Below, one piece after another: positions 35,410-42,274 of a stretch of 42,274 nt of DNA (its first letter is position 1; each line of letters opens with the position of its first letter). Source of the DNA: Streptomyces sp. NRRL WC-3618. GTDB taxonomy: Bacteria; Actinomycetota; Actinomycetes; Streptomycetales; Streptomycetaceae. A program made the position numbers and the translations under genes. Location of the stretch: positions 1 through 42,274 of the forward strand of contig NZ_LGDW01000464.1 in NCBI RefSeq assembly GCF_001280005.1, read 5' to 3'. Below the pieces are notes generated by a model. That model saw nothing but the letters and a program-made list of their open reading frames with translations, had not been told where the DNA came from and searched no databases.

Positions 35410-35901
35410 ATGGCGACGACTGAATCCACCGCTTCGGGCATCGGCCCCGTCGAGGGCTCGGGCACGTTCGCGGGCTACGACGCCGACAACCCGGCGCCCC
35501 TGATCGAGGCCCCGCGCAAGCGCACCAAGAAGTCCCCGAAGTCCACCCGGGGCAACTTCGAGATGTACGGCTGGCTGTTCATGCGCCTGTCCGGCATCGT
35601 CCTGGTCGTGCTGGTCCTGGGCCACCTCCTCATCCAGCTGGTGCTGGACGGCGGTGTCTCCAAGATCGGTTTCGCCTTCGTGGCCGGCCGCTGGGCCTCC
35701 CCGTTCTGGCAGGTCTGGGACCTGCTGATGCTGTGGCTGGCGATGCTGCACGGCGCCAACGGCCTGCGCACCGTCATCAACGACTACGCGGAGCGCGCGA
35801 ACACCCGGCTGTGGCTCAAGGGCCTGCTCTACACCGCCACGGTGTTCACGATCCTGCTGGGCACGCTGGTGATCTTCACCTTCGACCCGAACATCCGCTA
35901 G
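35410..35901 (+). CDS. sdhD: Succinate dehydrogenase hydrophobic membrane anchor
   Basis: 163 aa, three transmembrane helices after a polar N-terminal tail of about 50 residues that is typical of actinobacterial SdhD. GWLFMRLSGIVLVVLVLGHLLIQL and MLWLAMLHGANGLRTVINDYA carry the conserved Arg, Ser and His of the haem/quinone region. It anchors the SdhAB pair to the membrane. ATG 35410 follows sdhC closely, without a strong ribosome site, suggesting translational coupling. Confidence 0.93.
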   Translation: MATTESTASGIGPVEGSGTFAGYDADNPAPLIEAPRKRTKKSPKSTRGNFEMYGWLFMRLSGIVLVVLVLGHLLIQLVLDGGVSKIGFAFVAGRWASPFWQVWDLLMLWLAMLHGANGLRTVINDYAERANTRLWLKGLLYTATVFTILLGTLVIFTFDPNIR

Positions 35902-35934
35902 GCCACCGGGTCACAAGGGGCTGAGGTAATTCTG

Positions 35935-37689
35935 ATGAAGATCCACAAGTACGACACCGTCATCGTCGGCGCGGGCGGCGCCGGCATGCGCGCGGCCATC
36001 GAGTCGACGAAGCGCAGCCGTACCGCCGTACTGACGAAGCTCTACCCGACCAGGTCCCACACGGGCGCCGCGCAGGGCGGTATGGCCGCCGCGCTCGCCA
36101 ACGTGGAGGAGGACAACTGGGAGTGGCACACCTTCGACACGATCAAGGGCGGTGACTACCTGGTCGACCAGGACGCCGCCGAGATCCTGGCGAAGGAGGC
36201 CATCGACTCGGTCCTCGACCTGGAGAAGATGGGCCTGCCGTTCAACCGGACGCCCGACGGGACGATCGACCAGCGCCGCTTCGGCGGCCACAGCCGCAAC
36301 CACGGCGAGGCGCCGGTCCGCCGGTCCTGCTACGCGGCCGACCGCACCGGTCACATGATCCTCCAGACGCTCTACCAGAACTGCGTGAAGGAGGGCGTGG
36401 AGTTCTTCAACGAGTTCTACGTCCTCGACCAGCTGATCGTCGAGGTCGACGGTGTGAAGCGGTCCGCCGGCGTCGTCGCCTACGAACTGGCTACCGGTGA
36501 GATCCACGTCTTCCAGGCGAAGGCCGTGATCTACGCGTCCGGCGGCTGCGGCAAGTTCTTCAAGGTGACGTCGAACGCCCACACGCTGACGGGTGACGGC
36601 CAGGCCGCGGTCTACCGTCGCGGGCTGCCGCTGGAGGACATGGAGTTCTTCCAGTTCCACCCGACCGGCATCTGGCGCATGGGCATCCTGCTGACGGAGG
36701 GCGCCCGCGGTGAGGGCGGCATCCTCCGCAACAAGGACGGCGAGCGCTTCATGGAGAAGTACGCGCCGGTCATGAAGGACCTCGCGTCCCGTGACGTCGT
36801 GTCCCGCTCCATCTACACGGAGATCCGTGAGGGCCGCGGCTGCGGTCCTGAGGGCGACCACGTCTACCTCGACCTCACCCACCTCCCGCCGGAGCAGCTC
36901 GACGCCAAGCTCCCGGACATCACCGAGTTCGCGCGCACCTACCTCGGTATCGAGCCGTACACGGACCCGATCCCGATCCAGCCCACCGCGCACTACGCGA
37001 TGGGCGGCATCCCGACGAACGTCGAGGGTGAGGTGCTCCGCGACAACACCACGGTGGTGCCCGGCCTGTACGCGGCCGGTGAGGTCGCGTGTGTGTCGGT
37101 GCACGGCGCCAACCGCCTCGGCACGAACAGCCTCCTGGACATCAACGTGTTCGGGAAGCGGGCCGGTATCGCGGCGGCGGAGTACAGCCAGAAGGCCGAC
37201 TTCGTCGAGCTCCCCGAGAACCCGGCGGAGCTGGTGATCTCCCAGGTGGAGCACCTGCGTGAGTCCACGGGCACGGAGCGGGTCGCCGCGCTGCGTCTGG
37301 AGCTCCAGGAGACCATGGACGCGAACGTCATGGTGTTCCGTACCGAGCAGACGATCAAGACGGCGGTGGAGAAGATCGCGGAGCTGCGCGAGCGCTACCG
37401 CAACGTCTCGATCCAGGACAAGGGCAAGCGGTTCAACACCGACCTCCTGGAGGCCATCGAGCTGGGCAACCTGCTCGACCTGGCCGAGGTCATGGCGGTC
37501 TCCGCGCTGGCCCGCAAGGAGTCGCGCGGCGGTCACTACCGCGAGGACTACCCGACCCGCGACGACGTCAACTTCATGCGCCACACCATGGCGTACCGCG
37601 AGGTGGGCGACGACGGCACCGAGTCCATCCGTCTCGACTACAAGCCGGTCGTCCAGACCCGCTACCAGCCGATGGAGCGTAAGTACTGA
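35935..37689 (+). CDS. sdhA: Succinate dehydrogenase flavoprotein subunit
   Basis: 584 aa catalytic subunit oxidising succinate to fumarate with covalently bound FAD. Seen are the dinucleotide-binding [16 protein letters not shown], the [14 protein letters not shown] segment with the His that attaches FAD, the active-site HPTGIW and [12 protein letters not shown], catalytic Arg in [12 protein letters not shown], and the C-terminal [16 protein letters not shown]. Length is normal. ATG 35935 has GAGG about ten bases upstream. Confidence 0.97.
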   Translation: MKIHKYDTVIVGAGGAGMRAAIESTKRSRTAVLTKLYPTRSHTGAAQGGMAAALANVEEDNWEWHTFDTIKGGDYLVDQDAAEILAKEAIDSVLDLEKMGLPFNRTPDGTIDQRRFGGHSRNHGEAPVRRSCYAADRTGHMILQTLYQNCVKEGVEFFNEFYVLDQLIVEVDGVKRSAGVVAYELATGEIHVFQAKAVIYASGGCGKFFKVTSNAHTLTGDGQAAVYRRGLPLEDMEFFQFHPTGIWRMGILLTEGARGEGGILRNKDGERFMEKYAPVMKDLASRDVVSRSIYTEIREGRGCGPEGDHVYLDLTHLPPEQLDAKLPDITEFARTYLGIEPYTDPIPIQPTAHYAMGGIPTNVEGEVLRDNTTVVPGLYAAGEVACVSVHGANRLGTNSLLDINVFGKRAGIAAAEYSQKADFVELPENPAELVISQVEHLRESTGTERVAALRLELQETMDANVMVFRTEQTIKTAVEKIAELRERYRNVSIQDKGKRFNTDLLEAIELGNLLDLAEVMAVSALARKESRGGHYREDYPTRDDVNFMRHTMAYREVGDDGTESIRLDYKPVVQTRYQPMERKY

Positions 37690-38468
37690 TGGCAACCCCT
37701 GTTCTGGACAAGGCGGACGCGGCCGGCGAGCCCGAGCCCGGCTTCGCCGACTCCCCGTACATCACGGTCACCTTCCGCATCCGCCGCTTCAACCCTGAGC
37801 TGGCGGCCGAGGCGGTCTGGGAAGACTTCCAGCTGGAGATCGACCCGAAGGAGCGCGTCCTGGACGCCCTCCACAAGATCAAGTGGGACCAGGACGGTTC
37901 GCTGACGTTCCGTCGTTCCTGCGCGCACGGCATCTGCGGCTCGGATGCCATGCGGATCAACGGCAAGAACCGCCTTGCCTGCAAGACCCTGATCAAGGAC
38001 ATCAACCCCGGCAAGCCGATCACGGTCGAGGCCATCAAGGGCCTGACGGTCCTGAAGGACCTGGTCGTCGACATGGAGCCGTTCTTCCAGGCGTACCGCG
38101 ACGTGATGCCCTTCCTCGTCACGAAGGACACCAACGAGCCGACGCGCGAGCGCCTTCAGACGGCGGAGGACCGGGAACGGTTCGACGACACGACGAAGTG
38201 CATCCTGTGCGCGGCGTGCACGTCGTCGTGCCCGGTGTTCTGGAACGACGGCCAGTACTTCGGTCCGGCCGCGATCGTCAACGCCCACCGCTTCATCTTC
38301 GACTCGCGTGACGAGGCCGGTGAGCAGCGGCTGGAGATCCTGAACGACCGTGACGGTGTCTGGCGTTGCCGTACGACGTTCAACTGCACGGACGCCTGCC
38401 CTCGTGGCATCGAGGTCACGAAGGCGATCCAGGAAGTGAAGAGGGCGCTGATCACGCGTCGCTTCTGA
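37689..38468 (+). CDS. sdhB: Succinate dehydrogenase iron-sulfur subunit
   Basis: 259 aa electron-transfer subunit. Cysteine sets for the three clusters are complete: 2Fe-2S (SCAHGICGSDAM and following CKTL), 4Fe-4S (CILCAACTSSCPVFW), and 3Fe-4S (CRTTFNCTDACPRGIEV). It passes electrons from FAD in SdhA to quinone at SdhCD. ATG overlaps the sdhA stop by one base (TGATG). A strong terminator follows, so it ends the operon. Confidence 0.97.
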   Translation: MATPVLDKADAAGEPEPGFADSPYITVTFRIRRFNPELAAEAVWEDFQLEIDPKERVLDALHKIKWDQDGSLTFRRSCAHGICGSDAMRINGKNRLACKTLIKDINPGKPITVEAIKGLTVLKDLVVDMEPFFQAYRDVMPFLVTKDTNEPTRERLQTAEDRERFDDTTKCILCAACTSSCPVFWNDGQYFGPAAIVNAHRFIFDSRDEAGEQRLEILNDRDGVWRCRTTFNCTDACPRGIEVTKAIQEVKRALITRRF

Positions 38469-38512
38469 TCTTCCGGTGTAATGAACTTCCGGTGTTGACC
38501 GAGTTCACCCCA

Positions 38513-38551
38513 GGGCCCTGTTTCCTCCGCTTCAGTGTGGAAACAGGGCCC
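38513..38551 (+). terminator. Terminator of the sdhCDAB operon
   Basis: Perfect 13-bp stem (38513-38525 with 38539-38551), 13-nt loop, 45 bases after the sdhB stop. Confidence 0.9.
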
Positions 38552-38615
38552 TCGGGCATTTCTGGCCCGTCCGCACCATTAGGAACTTGGTCAACTCCCG
38601 TTACAGACTGGGCAC

Positions 38616-39416
38616 ATGACCATCCTGAGGAAAACGATCGCAGCACTGTCGGCCGCCGCTGCCACCACGGCCACACTGCTCGCGATACCCCCCACCGCCT
38701 CGGCAACCCCGGTGCACGACACGGCACTTGGCCAACGCCCGCTCGCCAGGGAGAACTTCGACCATCTCCCCCTCGGCCCGGTCACCGCCGGCCACGGCTG
38801 GACCGCGGACACCTCCAAGGGCACCCTGACCGTCGCCCCGAGCGCATACGGCAAGGGCCGCGAACTCCGCGTCCACACGGAGGGCAACGGCCGCGCCTTC
38901 CTCGTCTTCCCCGACCTCGCCCCGCCCGGCAACAGCTACTGGGCCCGCCTGCGCCTGCGCGTCGACGCCTTCCCCACGGCTCCCGACTGGGCCCACTGGA
39001 CGATGGCGGAGGCCTCCGGCGCCGACTCCCCCACCCTCGTACGTCCGTTGGGCGGCCAGTACGCCCCCACGGACAAGGGCAACTTCTGGGGCGTCGGCTC
39101 CGACCTGGGCCCGACGGGCGACTGGACGTCGTGGAAGACGTCGGCACCGGCGGTCGCGGGGAACTGGAGCTGCGTGGAGTTCCATCTCGACGCCAAGGAC
39201 AACAGTGTCACGGTGTACTTCGACGGGGTCGAGCAGTCGGACCTGACGGTCGGCACGAAGAACCACGGCGGCGCCCAGGACTCCGACTTCGTCTTCCCGA
39301 CGTTCGACAAGCTGAAGCTGGGGTGGCAGCTGTATCAGGGGAACCCGTCACCGGCGTCGTACGACGTGCGGATGGACGATGTGGTGGTGAGTTCGCGGCG
39401 CGCGGGCGGGTGTTGA
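38616..39416 (+). CDS. Secreted Cip1-like lectin-fold protein
   Basis: 266 aa secreted protein. The signal peptide runs to ASA at residue 30. The mature part is one beta-jelly-roll domain like the fungal Cip1 core/polysaccharide-lyase-like family: YWARLRLRVDAFPTAPDWAHW, GGQYAPTDKGNFWGVGSD, GDWTSWKTSAP, NWSCVEFHLDAKDNSVTVYFDG, FDKLKLGWQLYQGNPSPASYDVRMDD. It probably binds or cleaves plant or microbial polysaccharide; catalytic residues cannot be assigned. ATG 38616 lacks a visible ribosome site. Confidence 0.83.
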   Translation: MTILRKTIAALSAAAATTATLLAIPPTASATPVHDTALGQRPLARENFDHLPLGPVTAGHGWTADTSKGTLTVAPSAYGKGRELRVHTEGNGRAFLVFPDLAPPGNSYWARLRLRVDAFPTAPDWAHWTMAEASGADSPTLVRPLGGQYAPTDKGNFWGVGSDLGPTGDWTSWKTSAPAVAGNWSCVEFHLDAKDNSVTVYFDGVEQSDLTVGTKNHGGAQDSDFVFPTFDKLKLGWQLYQGNPSPASYDVRMDDVVVSSRRAGGC

Positions 39417-39601
39417 GGACGCCCACGTCCTGACCCGGTGAGCGGCTGGGGGTCGGGGGTGGTGAGGCGGGCGGTGCCCTGCCTCACCTGCCCCGGCCCG
39501 GGTGGCGGACCGCTCACCCGAGGACGATAGGGAGCCTCGCGGTCCTGGCCGGAAGGGGCGAGCTGAGCGGCGCCCTGCCTCACCTGCCGCCGACAGGCTT
39601 T
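39417..39601. repeat. Imperfect direct repeat in intergenic region
   Basis: CCTGCCTCACCTGCC occurs at 39478-39492 and 39574-39588, each followed about 35-40 bases later by a similar GAGGA…CCTCGC segment (39520 and 39608). The second copy includes the 3' end of the next gene, so the first could be a leftover of a duplicated gene end. Confidence 0.5.
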
Positions 39602-40261
39602 TCAGCCGAGGATCAGCGGAAGCCTCGCTGCGAGGTGCCCCAGGGCGGCTGTCTCCGTGTCCGTGGGCGTACGGCGGCCGGTGCCGATCAGCAGCGCGAG
39701 CTCGTCGGAGAAGGCGGCGGGAAACCGTGCACCGGCGATCGCCTCCAGCGACGCGCGGGCCGCCGCGAGGGTCTCGGCGGGCGGCTGCCGCACGGGGTGC
39801 GGGAGGTGCGCGATCAGGTCGAGGTGGTGCAGGGTCCATTCGGTGACGTACGCGGAGAGGTAGTCCCCGACGGTCAGCACCTCATCGCGGGTGGCGACGC
39901 GGACGGTGCGATCGGCGAGCCGGGCGGCGCGGCCGGCGGCGGAACCGACGTCGTCGAGGTGGAACTTGAGCAGCGCGGGCTCGCCGTAGGCGGCGGCCAG
40001 TCGGGGGATCAGGGCATCGAGCGGGTCGTCGCCGGTCGGGGGTTCGGTGCGGACATCCCAGTAAGTGACGGCGTCGACGGTCGGCTCGGCTTCGGTGGGC
40101 GTGACGAGGGTGATCAGGACGTCCTGCGCGTCGATGACGAGGTGACAGACCAGGTCCCGTACCAGCCAGCCGGTGCAGCCGGAGGGGCGCGTGAAGTCGT
40201 CGTCGGGGAGTGCGGCGATGGTGGTGAGCAGTGCGGTCCAGGAGCGCGAGAAGAGGTCCAC
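39602..40261 (-). CDS. Maleylpyruvate isomerase/mycothiol-dependent DinB-like protein
   Basis: 219 aa, DinB-fold protein of the actinobacterial maleylpyruvate isomerase N-terminal type (TIGR03083-like). FSRSWTALLTTIAALPDDDF, GCTGWLVRDLVCHLVIDAQDVL and YVTEWTLHHLDLIAHL carry the metal-binding His positions (one in helix 2, a further HH pair). These proteins often use mycothiol; the specific reaction is unknown. GTG 40261 is chosen since upstream residues are not family-like; TACGGT about nine bases before could be a -10 of a leaderless message. Confidence 0.85.
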   Translation of the reverse strand: MDLFSRSWTALLTTIAALPDDDFTRPSGCTGWLVRDLVCHLVIDAQDVLITLVTPTEAEPTVDAVTYWDVRTEPPTGDDPLDALIPRLAAAYGEPALLKFHLDDVGSAAGRAARLADRTVRVATRDEVLTVGDYLSAYVTEWTLHHLDLIAHLPHPVRQPPAETLAAARASLEAIAGARFPAAFSDELALLIGTGRRTPTDTETAALGHLAARLPLILG

Positions 40262-40455
40262 GGTTCGGCACCGTAGTGGTGGTCGGGAAGGGTGGACAAG
40301 CGGATTCGAGTGGGGCGTTCTGCGCACCTGGAGGACGCTTGCGCTCACCCGGACCCGCCCGACCCGCGTACGCAAGTGTGGAGCTGGGCGCGGAACCTCG
40401 GAGAGTTGGCCACGATCGGGTGAACCGGGTTCGCGGTCCCTTCACGAGAGCCGAC

Positions 40456-40487
40456 AGTACGCCAGGGTACTAGTATGGAAGCGTACT
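40456..40487 (+). promoter_or_regulatory. Operator/promoter of the toxin-antitoxin pair
   Basis: A 7-bp inverted repeat (AGTACGC, 40456-40462, with GCGTACT, 40481-40487) flanks TAGTAT, a likely -10 box. The antitoxin or toxin-antitoxin complex could bind here for autoregulation, as usual for such loci. Confidence 0.5.
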
Positions 40488-40503
40488 ACTCGATGAGGAC
40501 CCG

Positions 40504-40884
40504 ATGGCCTGGCACCTTGATATGGCCGTGGAGGTTCGCGACTGGCTGCACGAAGTTCGCAAGGACAACCGGGCCACGGCACAGCTCGTAGGCCAGGCGA
40601 TCCAGGCTCTCGTCGACGAGGGCCCCGATCTTGGACGTCCCCTGGTAGACCGGATCAAGGGTTCAGCCCTGCACAACCTCAAGGAGTTGCGCCCCGGCTC
40701 AGCCGGAAGCAGCGAGATCCGCATCCTGTTCGTCTTCGATCCGGAGCGCAGCGCCGTCCTTCTCGTAGCCGGCGACAAAGCAGGCCATTGGACCGAGTGG
40801 TACAGACGCTCCATCCCCTTTGCCGAAGCCCGGTACAGGGAGTGGCTCGTCCACCTGAAGCAGAGGCAACAGAAGGAGACGTGA
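40504..40884 (+). CDS. RelE/HigB-like toxin (Gp49-type)
   Basis: 126 aa, phage-derived Gp49-like/HigB toxin family (PF05973), mRNA interferases that cut at the ribosome. Family segments are VRDWLHEVRKDN, DLGRPLVDRIKGSALHNLKELRPGS, SEIRILFVFDPERSAVLLVAGDKAG, and FAEARYREWL. ATG 40504 has GAGGA five bases upstream. The toxin gene precedes the antitoxin gene, the order typical of HigBA. Confidence 0.88.
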   Translation: MAWHLDMAVEVRDWLHEVRKDNRATAQLVGQAIQALVDEGPDLGRPLVDRIKGSALHNLKELRPGSAGSSEIRILFVFDPERSAVLLVAGDKAGHWTEWYRRSIPFAEARYREWLVHLKQRQQKET

Positions 40885-40886
40885 AC

Positions 40887-41204
40887 ATGACCAGCTTCCA
40901 CTCCTGGGACGAGGTCAAGGAGGAGGTCTTCGACGCGGAAGACCTCCACGAGATCTCGGCAGGAGCCCGGCGCATGGTGGCCGAGGCACGCGCGCACCGG
41001 CTCGCCGAGATGCGTCGTCAGCTCGGTCTCACCCAGCGCGAAGTCGCGAATCGTATGCACGTGCGCCAGGAACGGGTGTCTGCCATCGAGCGCGGCAGTA
41101 CATCATCCGCAGAGGTGGGAACGGTAGCTGCCTACGTCGCCGCCTTGGGCGGAGAGCTGGAAGTCGTCGCCAACTTCAACGGGACGCGGGTGGTCGTGGC
41201 GTAG
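40887..41204 (+). CDS. XRE-family antitoxin
   Basis: 105 aa helix-turn-helix protein: RRQLGLTQREVANRMHVRQERVSAIERG, preceded by an N-terminal helical region that should bind the toxin and followed by VAAYVAALGGELEVVANF, a common end in HigA-type antitoxins. It probably represses the locus at the inverted repeat upstream. ATG 40887 has AAGGAG at eight bases; GTG 40881, overlapping the toxin stop, is an alternative. Confidence 0.88.
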   Translation: MTSFHSWDEVKEEVFDAEDLHEISAGARRMVAEARAHRLAEMRRQLGLTQREVANRMHVRQERVSAIERGSTSSAEVGTVAAYVAALGGELEVVANFNGTRVVVA

Positions 41205-41462
41205 TGAGTCTGGGAGGCGGAGGCTGACGGTGGGGTGGCATGGTGGTCCGGCTGGCGGCTGCGGCAAGTTACTGCGGTCAAGGGCTACTGGGCCATTGGC
41301 CACAACTGCCTCCATGCGGCGTACAACCTCTGGACATCGCGCAAGTCTCTCAGGTGCTCCCGAATTGGTTCGTCACGGCGCGGCCCGGCCAATGCCCTGT
41401 CCGGACGGGGGCGACCAGACCACCGAGGGCAGCCGCAAGGCCTCGCGTACCGCAGGAGACAC

Positions 41463-41810
41463 ATGTCCATACGCTCTACCGCTCGCCTGGTCCTCGCGAC
41501 GGCAACATCCGTCGCACTGGCCGGCGGATTGCTCACTCTGTCGACAGGCCCCGTAACAGCGGCCACGCCGGCCAGGTACGCCGACGATTACAACGGCGAC
41601 GGCTACCGGGACTACGCGGTCGGGGACAACGACTCGGTCACCGTGACCTACGGGACCGCGACGGGTCCGGCACGAGGAGCAAGAGGTTTTGATGTTCTTC
41701 GCCTCGGGAAGTTGAGGAACAGGGCCCCCCTTCTTCTGCGCCAGACGAGCAAAGATGGTGTCGGAATCCGACATCTTGAAGTCCCCCGACCTGCCGCCAG
41801 GAATGAGTGA
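41463..41810 (+). pseudogene. Truncated FG-GAP repeat secreted protein
   Basis: A good start (ATG 41463, AGGAG upstream) leads to a signal peptide (residues 1-33) and one FG-GAP/integrin-alpha-like calcium-binding repeat, DDYNGDGYRDYAVGDND. After about TGPARGARG (near 41687) the frame runs antisense into a polymorphic-toxin fragment and ends at an accidental stop. Intact members are several hundred residues, so only the 5' end remains. Confidence 0.8.
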
Positions 41811-42089
41811 ATATTTCGGCACACCGAATTCTGCGTACACGGATCCCGGGCGTGCCGATATGTATGCGTCTCGACTTGCCGGGTACGCAACGTAGGTGAA
41901 ACCACCCCCACCACGTTGAACCATTCCGGTCTCCATCACCGCCTGATGCTCTGCCCCAGACATCCAACGGCCAACAGTGACCATCCCGTCGTCTGGGGTG
42001 TGGCCTCCGGTGTTGTGAACGAGGACCTGCGTCTGCCCAGCGAGCACATAGTACGTGTGCTGCACGGACCCCTCTACCTGCTTTTTCGC
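41688..42089 (-). pseudogene. Fragment of a polymorphic toxin C-terminus, TreTu-like
   Basis: About 134 codons. The N-terminal piece HTYYVLAGQTQVLVHNTGG is the pre-toxin/hedgehog-like motif seen at the end of Rhs and related secreted toxins. What follows, GRWMSGAEHQAVMETGM, VAYPASRDAYISARPGSVYAEF and FARLAQKKGGPVPQLPEAKNI, resembles TreTu-type ADP-ribosyltransferase toxin tips that modify EF-Tu. The delivery part is missing: a stop codon lies in frame at 42093-42095, and the 3' end joins the FG-GAP remnant. No immunity gene is seen. GC content is lower than around it. Confidence 0.68.
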
Positions 42090-42133
42090 AGGTCAAGCGC
42101 AGTTTGCCGGTCCGGTGAAGTGCGTGGGTGTCT

Positions 42134-42274
42134 ATGGTTGTGGGGGGGGTGTTGCCGTCGCTACTGCCGTCAGACGGTTCAGCCCAGGTACGGCTTTTCG
42201 CGCTGTTCCAGGAAGTGGTGGAGCCTGAGTCGTTGGGTGTGGTGCATCGGCAACTGCTCGATCTCTTCCGGCAG
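42134..42274 (+). CDS. Unidentified partial reading frame at window edge
   Basis: Open to the end of the window: 47 codons from ATG 42134 (GTG 42128 also possible), reading …LPSDGSAQVRLFALFQEVV and continuing. Coding is plausible from composition. Given the broken genes beside it, it could belong to a mobile element that caused the rearrangement, but I do not recognise a transposase motif. Confidence 0.4.
   Translation, partial: MVVGGVLPSLLPSDGSAQVRLFALFQEVVEPESLGVVHRQLLDLFRQ

Noticed and set aside
35911..37695. Minus-strand frame of 594 codons opposite sdhA
   Set aside because: Low-complexity Leu/Val/Asp/Arg composition mirroring sdhA codons; no independent coding evidence.
42090..42274. 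Insertion-sequence end at the window edge
   Set aside because: Broken neighbours suggest a mobile element, but I see neither terminal inverted repeats nor a transposase motif in the available bases.

Overview
The window is high-GC actinobacterial chromosome, almost certainly Streptomyces. The grounds are the codon use (G or C in nearly every third position), frequent GTG starts, genes without a visible Shine-Dalgarno, and a gene order that, from memory, resembles the S. coelicolor stretch from the sdh operon (about SCO4855) to deoA (about SCO4890). No database search was run; all family names come from motifs recognised in the translations.

Layout. (1) 21-7005, minus strand: a nucleoside uptake and salvage operon made of a BMP-family lipoprotein, a two-domain ABC ATPase (apparently starting at a rare ATC codon), two permeases, cytidine deaminase and thymidine phosphorylase. 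(2) 7006-9767: a small accessory stretch with a 750-base gene-free region, a secreted beta-rich protein of unknown function, a small lipoprotein and a 2OG-oxygenase-like protein. (3) 9857-12119: an M20 amidohydrolase and a SAM methyltransferase. (4) 12142-23177: a nonulosonic-acid (sialic acid/Kdn-type) cell-surface polymer locus. A minus-strand operon holds a putative glycosyltransferase, a CMP-nonulosonate synthetase fused to a HAD phosphatase, a NeuB-type synthase without SAF domain, and a sialyltransferase-like protein. Divergent from it are a GT2 glycosyltransferase, a polysialyltransferase-family protein and a membrane acyltransferase. A second polysialyltransferase paralogue lies convergent, behind a TetR gene with a clear palindromic operator. 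(5) 23294-34814: mostly housekeeping or conserved hypothetical genes: Uma2 nuclease-like protein, methylmalonyl-CoA mutase-type large subunit, L,D-transpeptidase lipoprotein, ECF sigma factor with its membrane partner, a LuxR remnant, four hypotheticals including DUF4328, a GH20 hexosaminidase and a UraD-like protein. (6) 35024-38468: succinate dehydrogenase sdhCDAB with a strong terminator. (7) 38616-42274: a secreted Cip1-like lectin-fold protein, a mycothiol-dependent-type protein, a RelE/HigB-XRE toxin-antitoxin pair, then a rearranged end where a truncated FG-GAP secreted protein meets an antisense fragment of a polymorphic toxin tip and an unidentified partial reading frame.

The most notable system is region 4. 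Its gene content suggests that mannose-6-phosphate (or another 6-phosphosugar) and PEP are condensed, dephosphorylated, activated as CMP-sugar and polymerised by GT38/GT52-like enzymes, with possible O-acylation. This fits a Kdn-type teichulosonic acid, a wall polymer known from Streptomyces. The TetR-controlled extra polymerase and the SAF-less synthase are the parts least explained by what I know.
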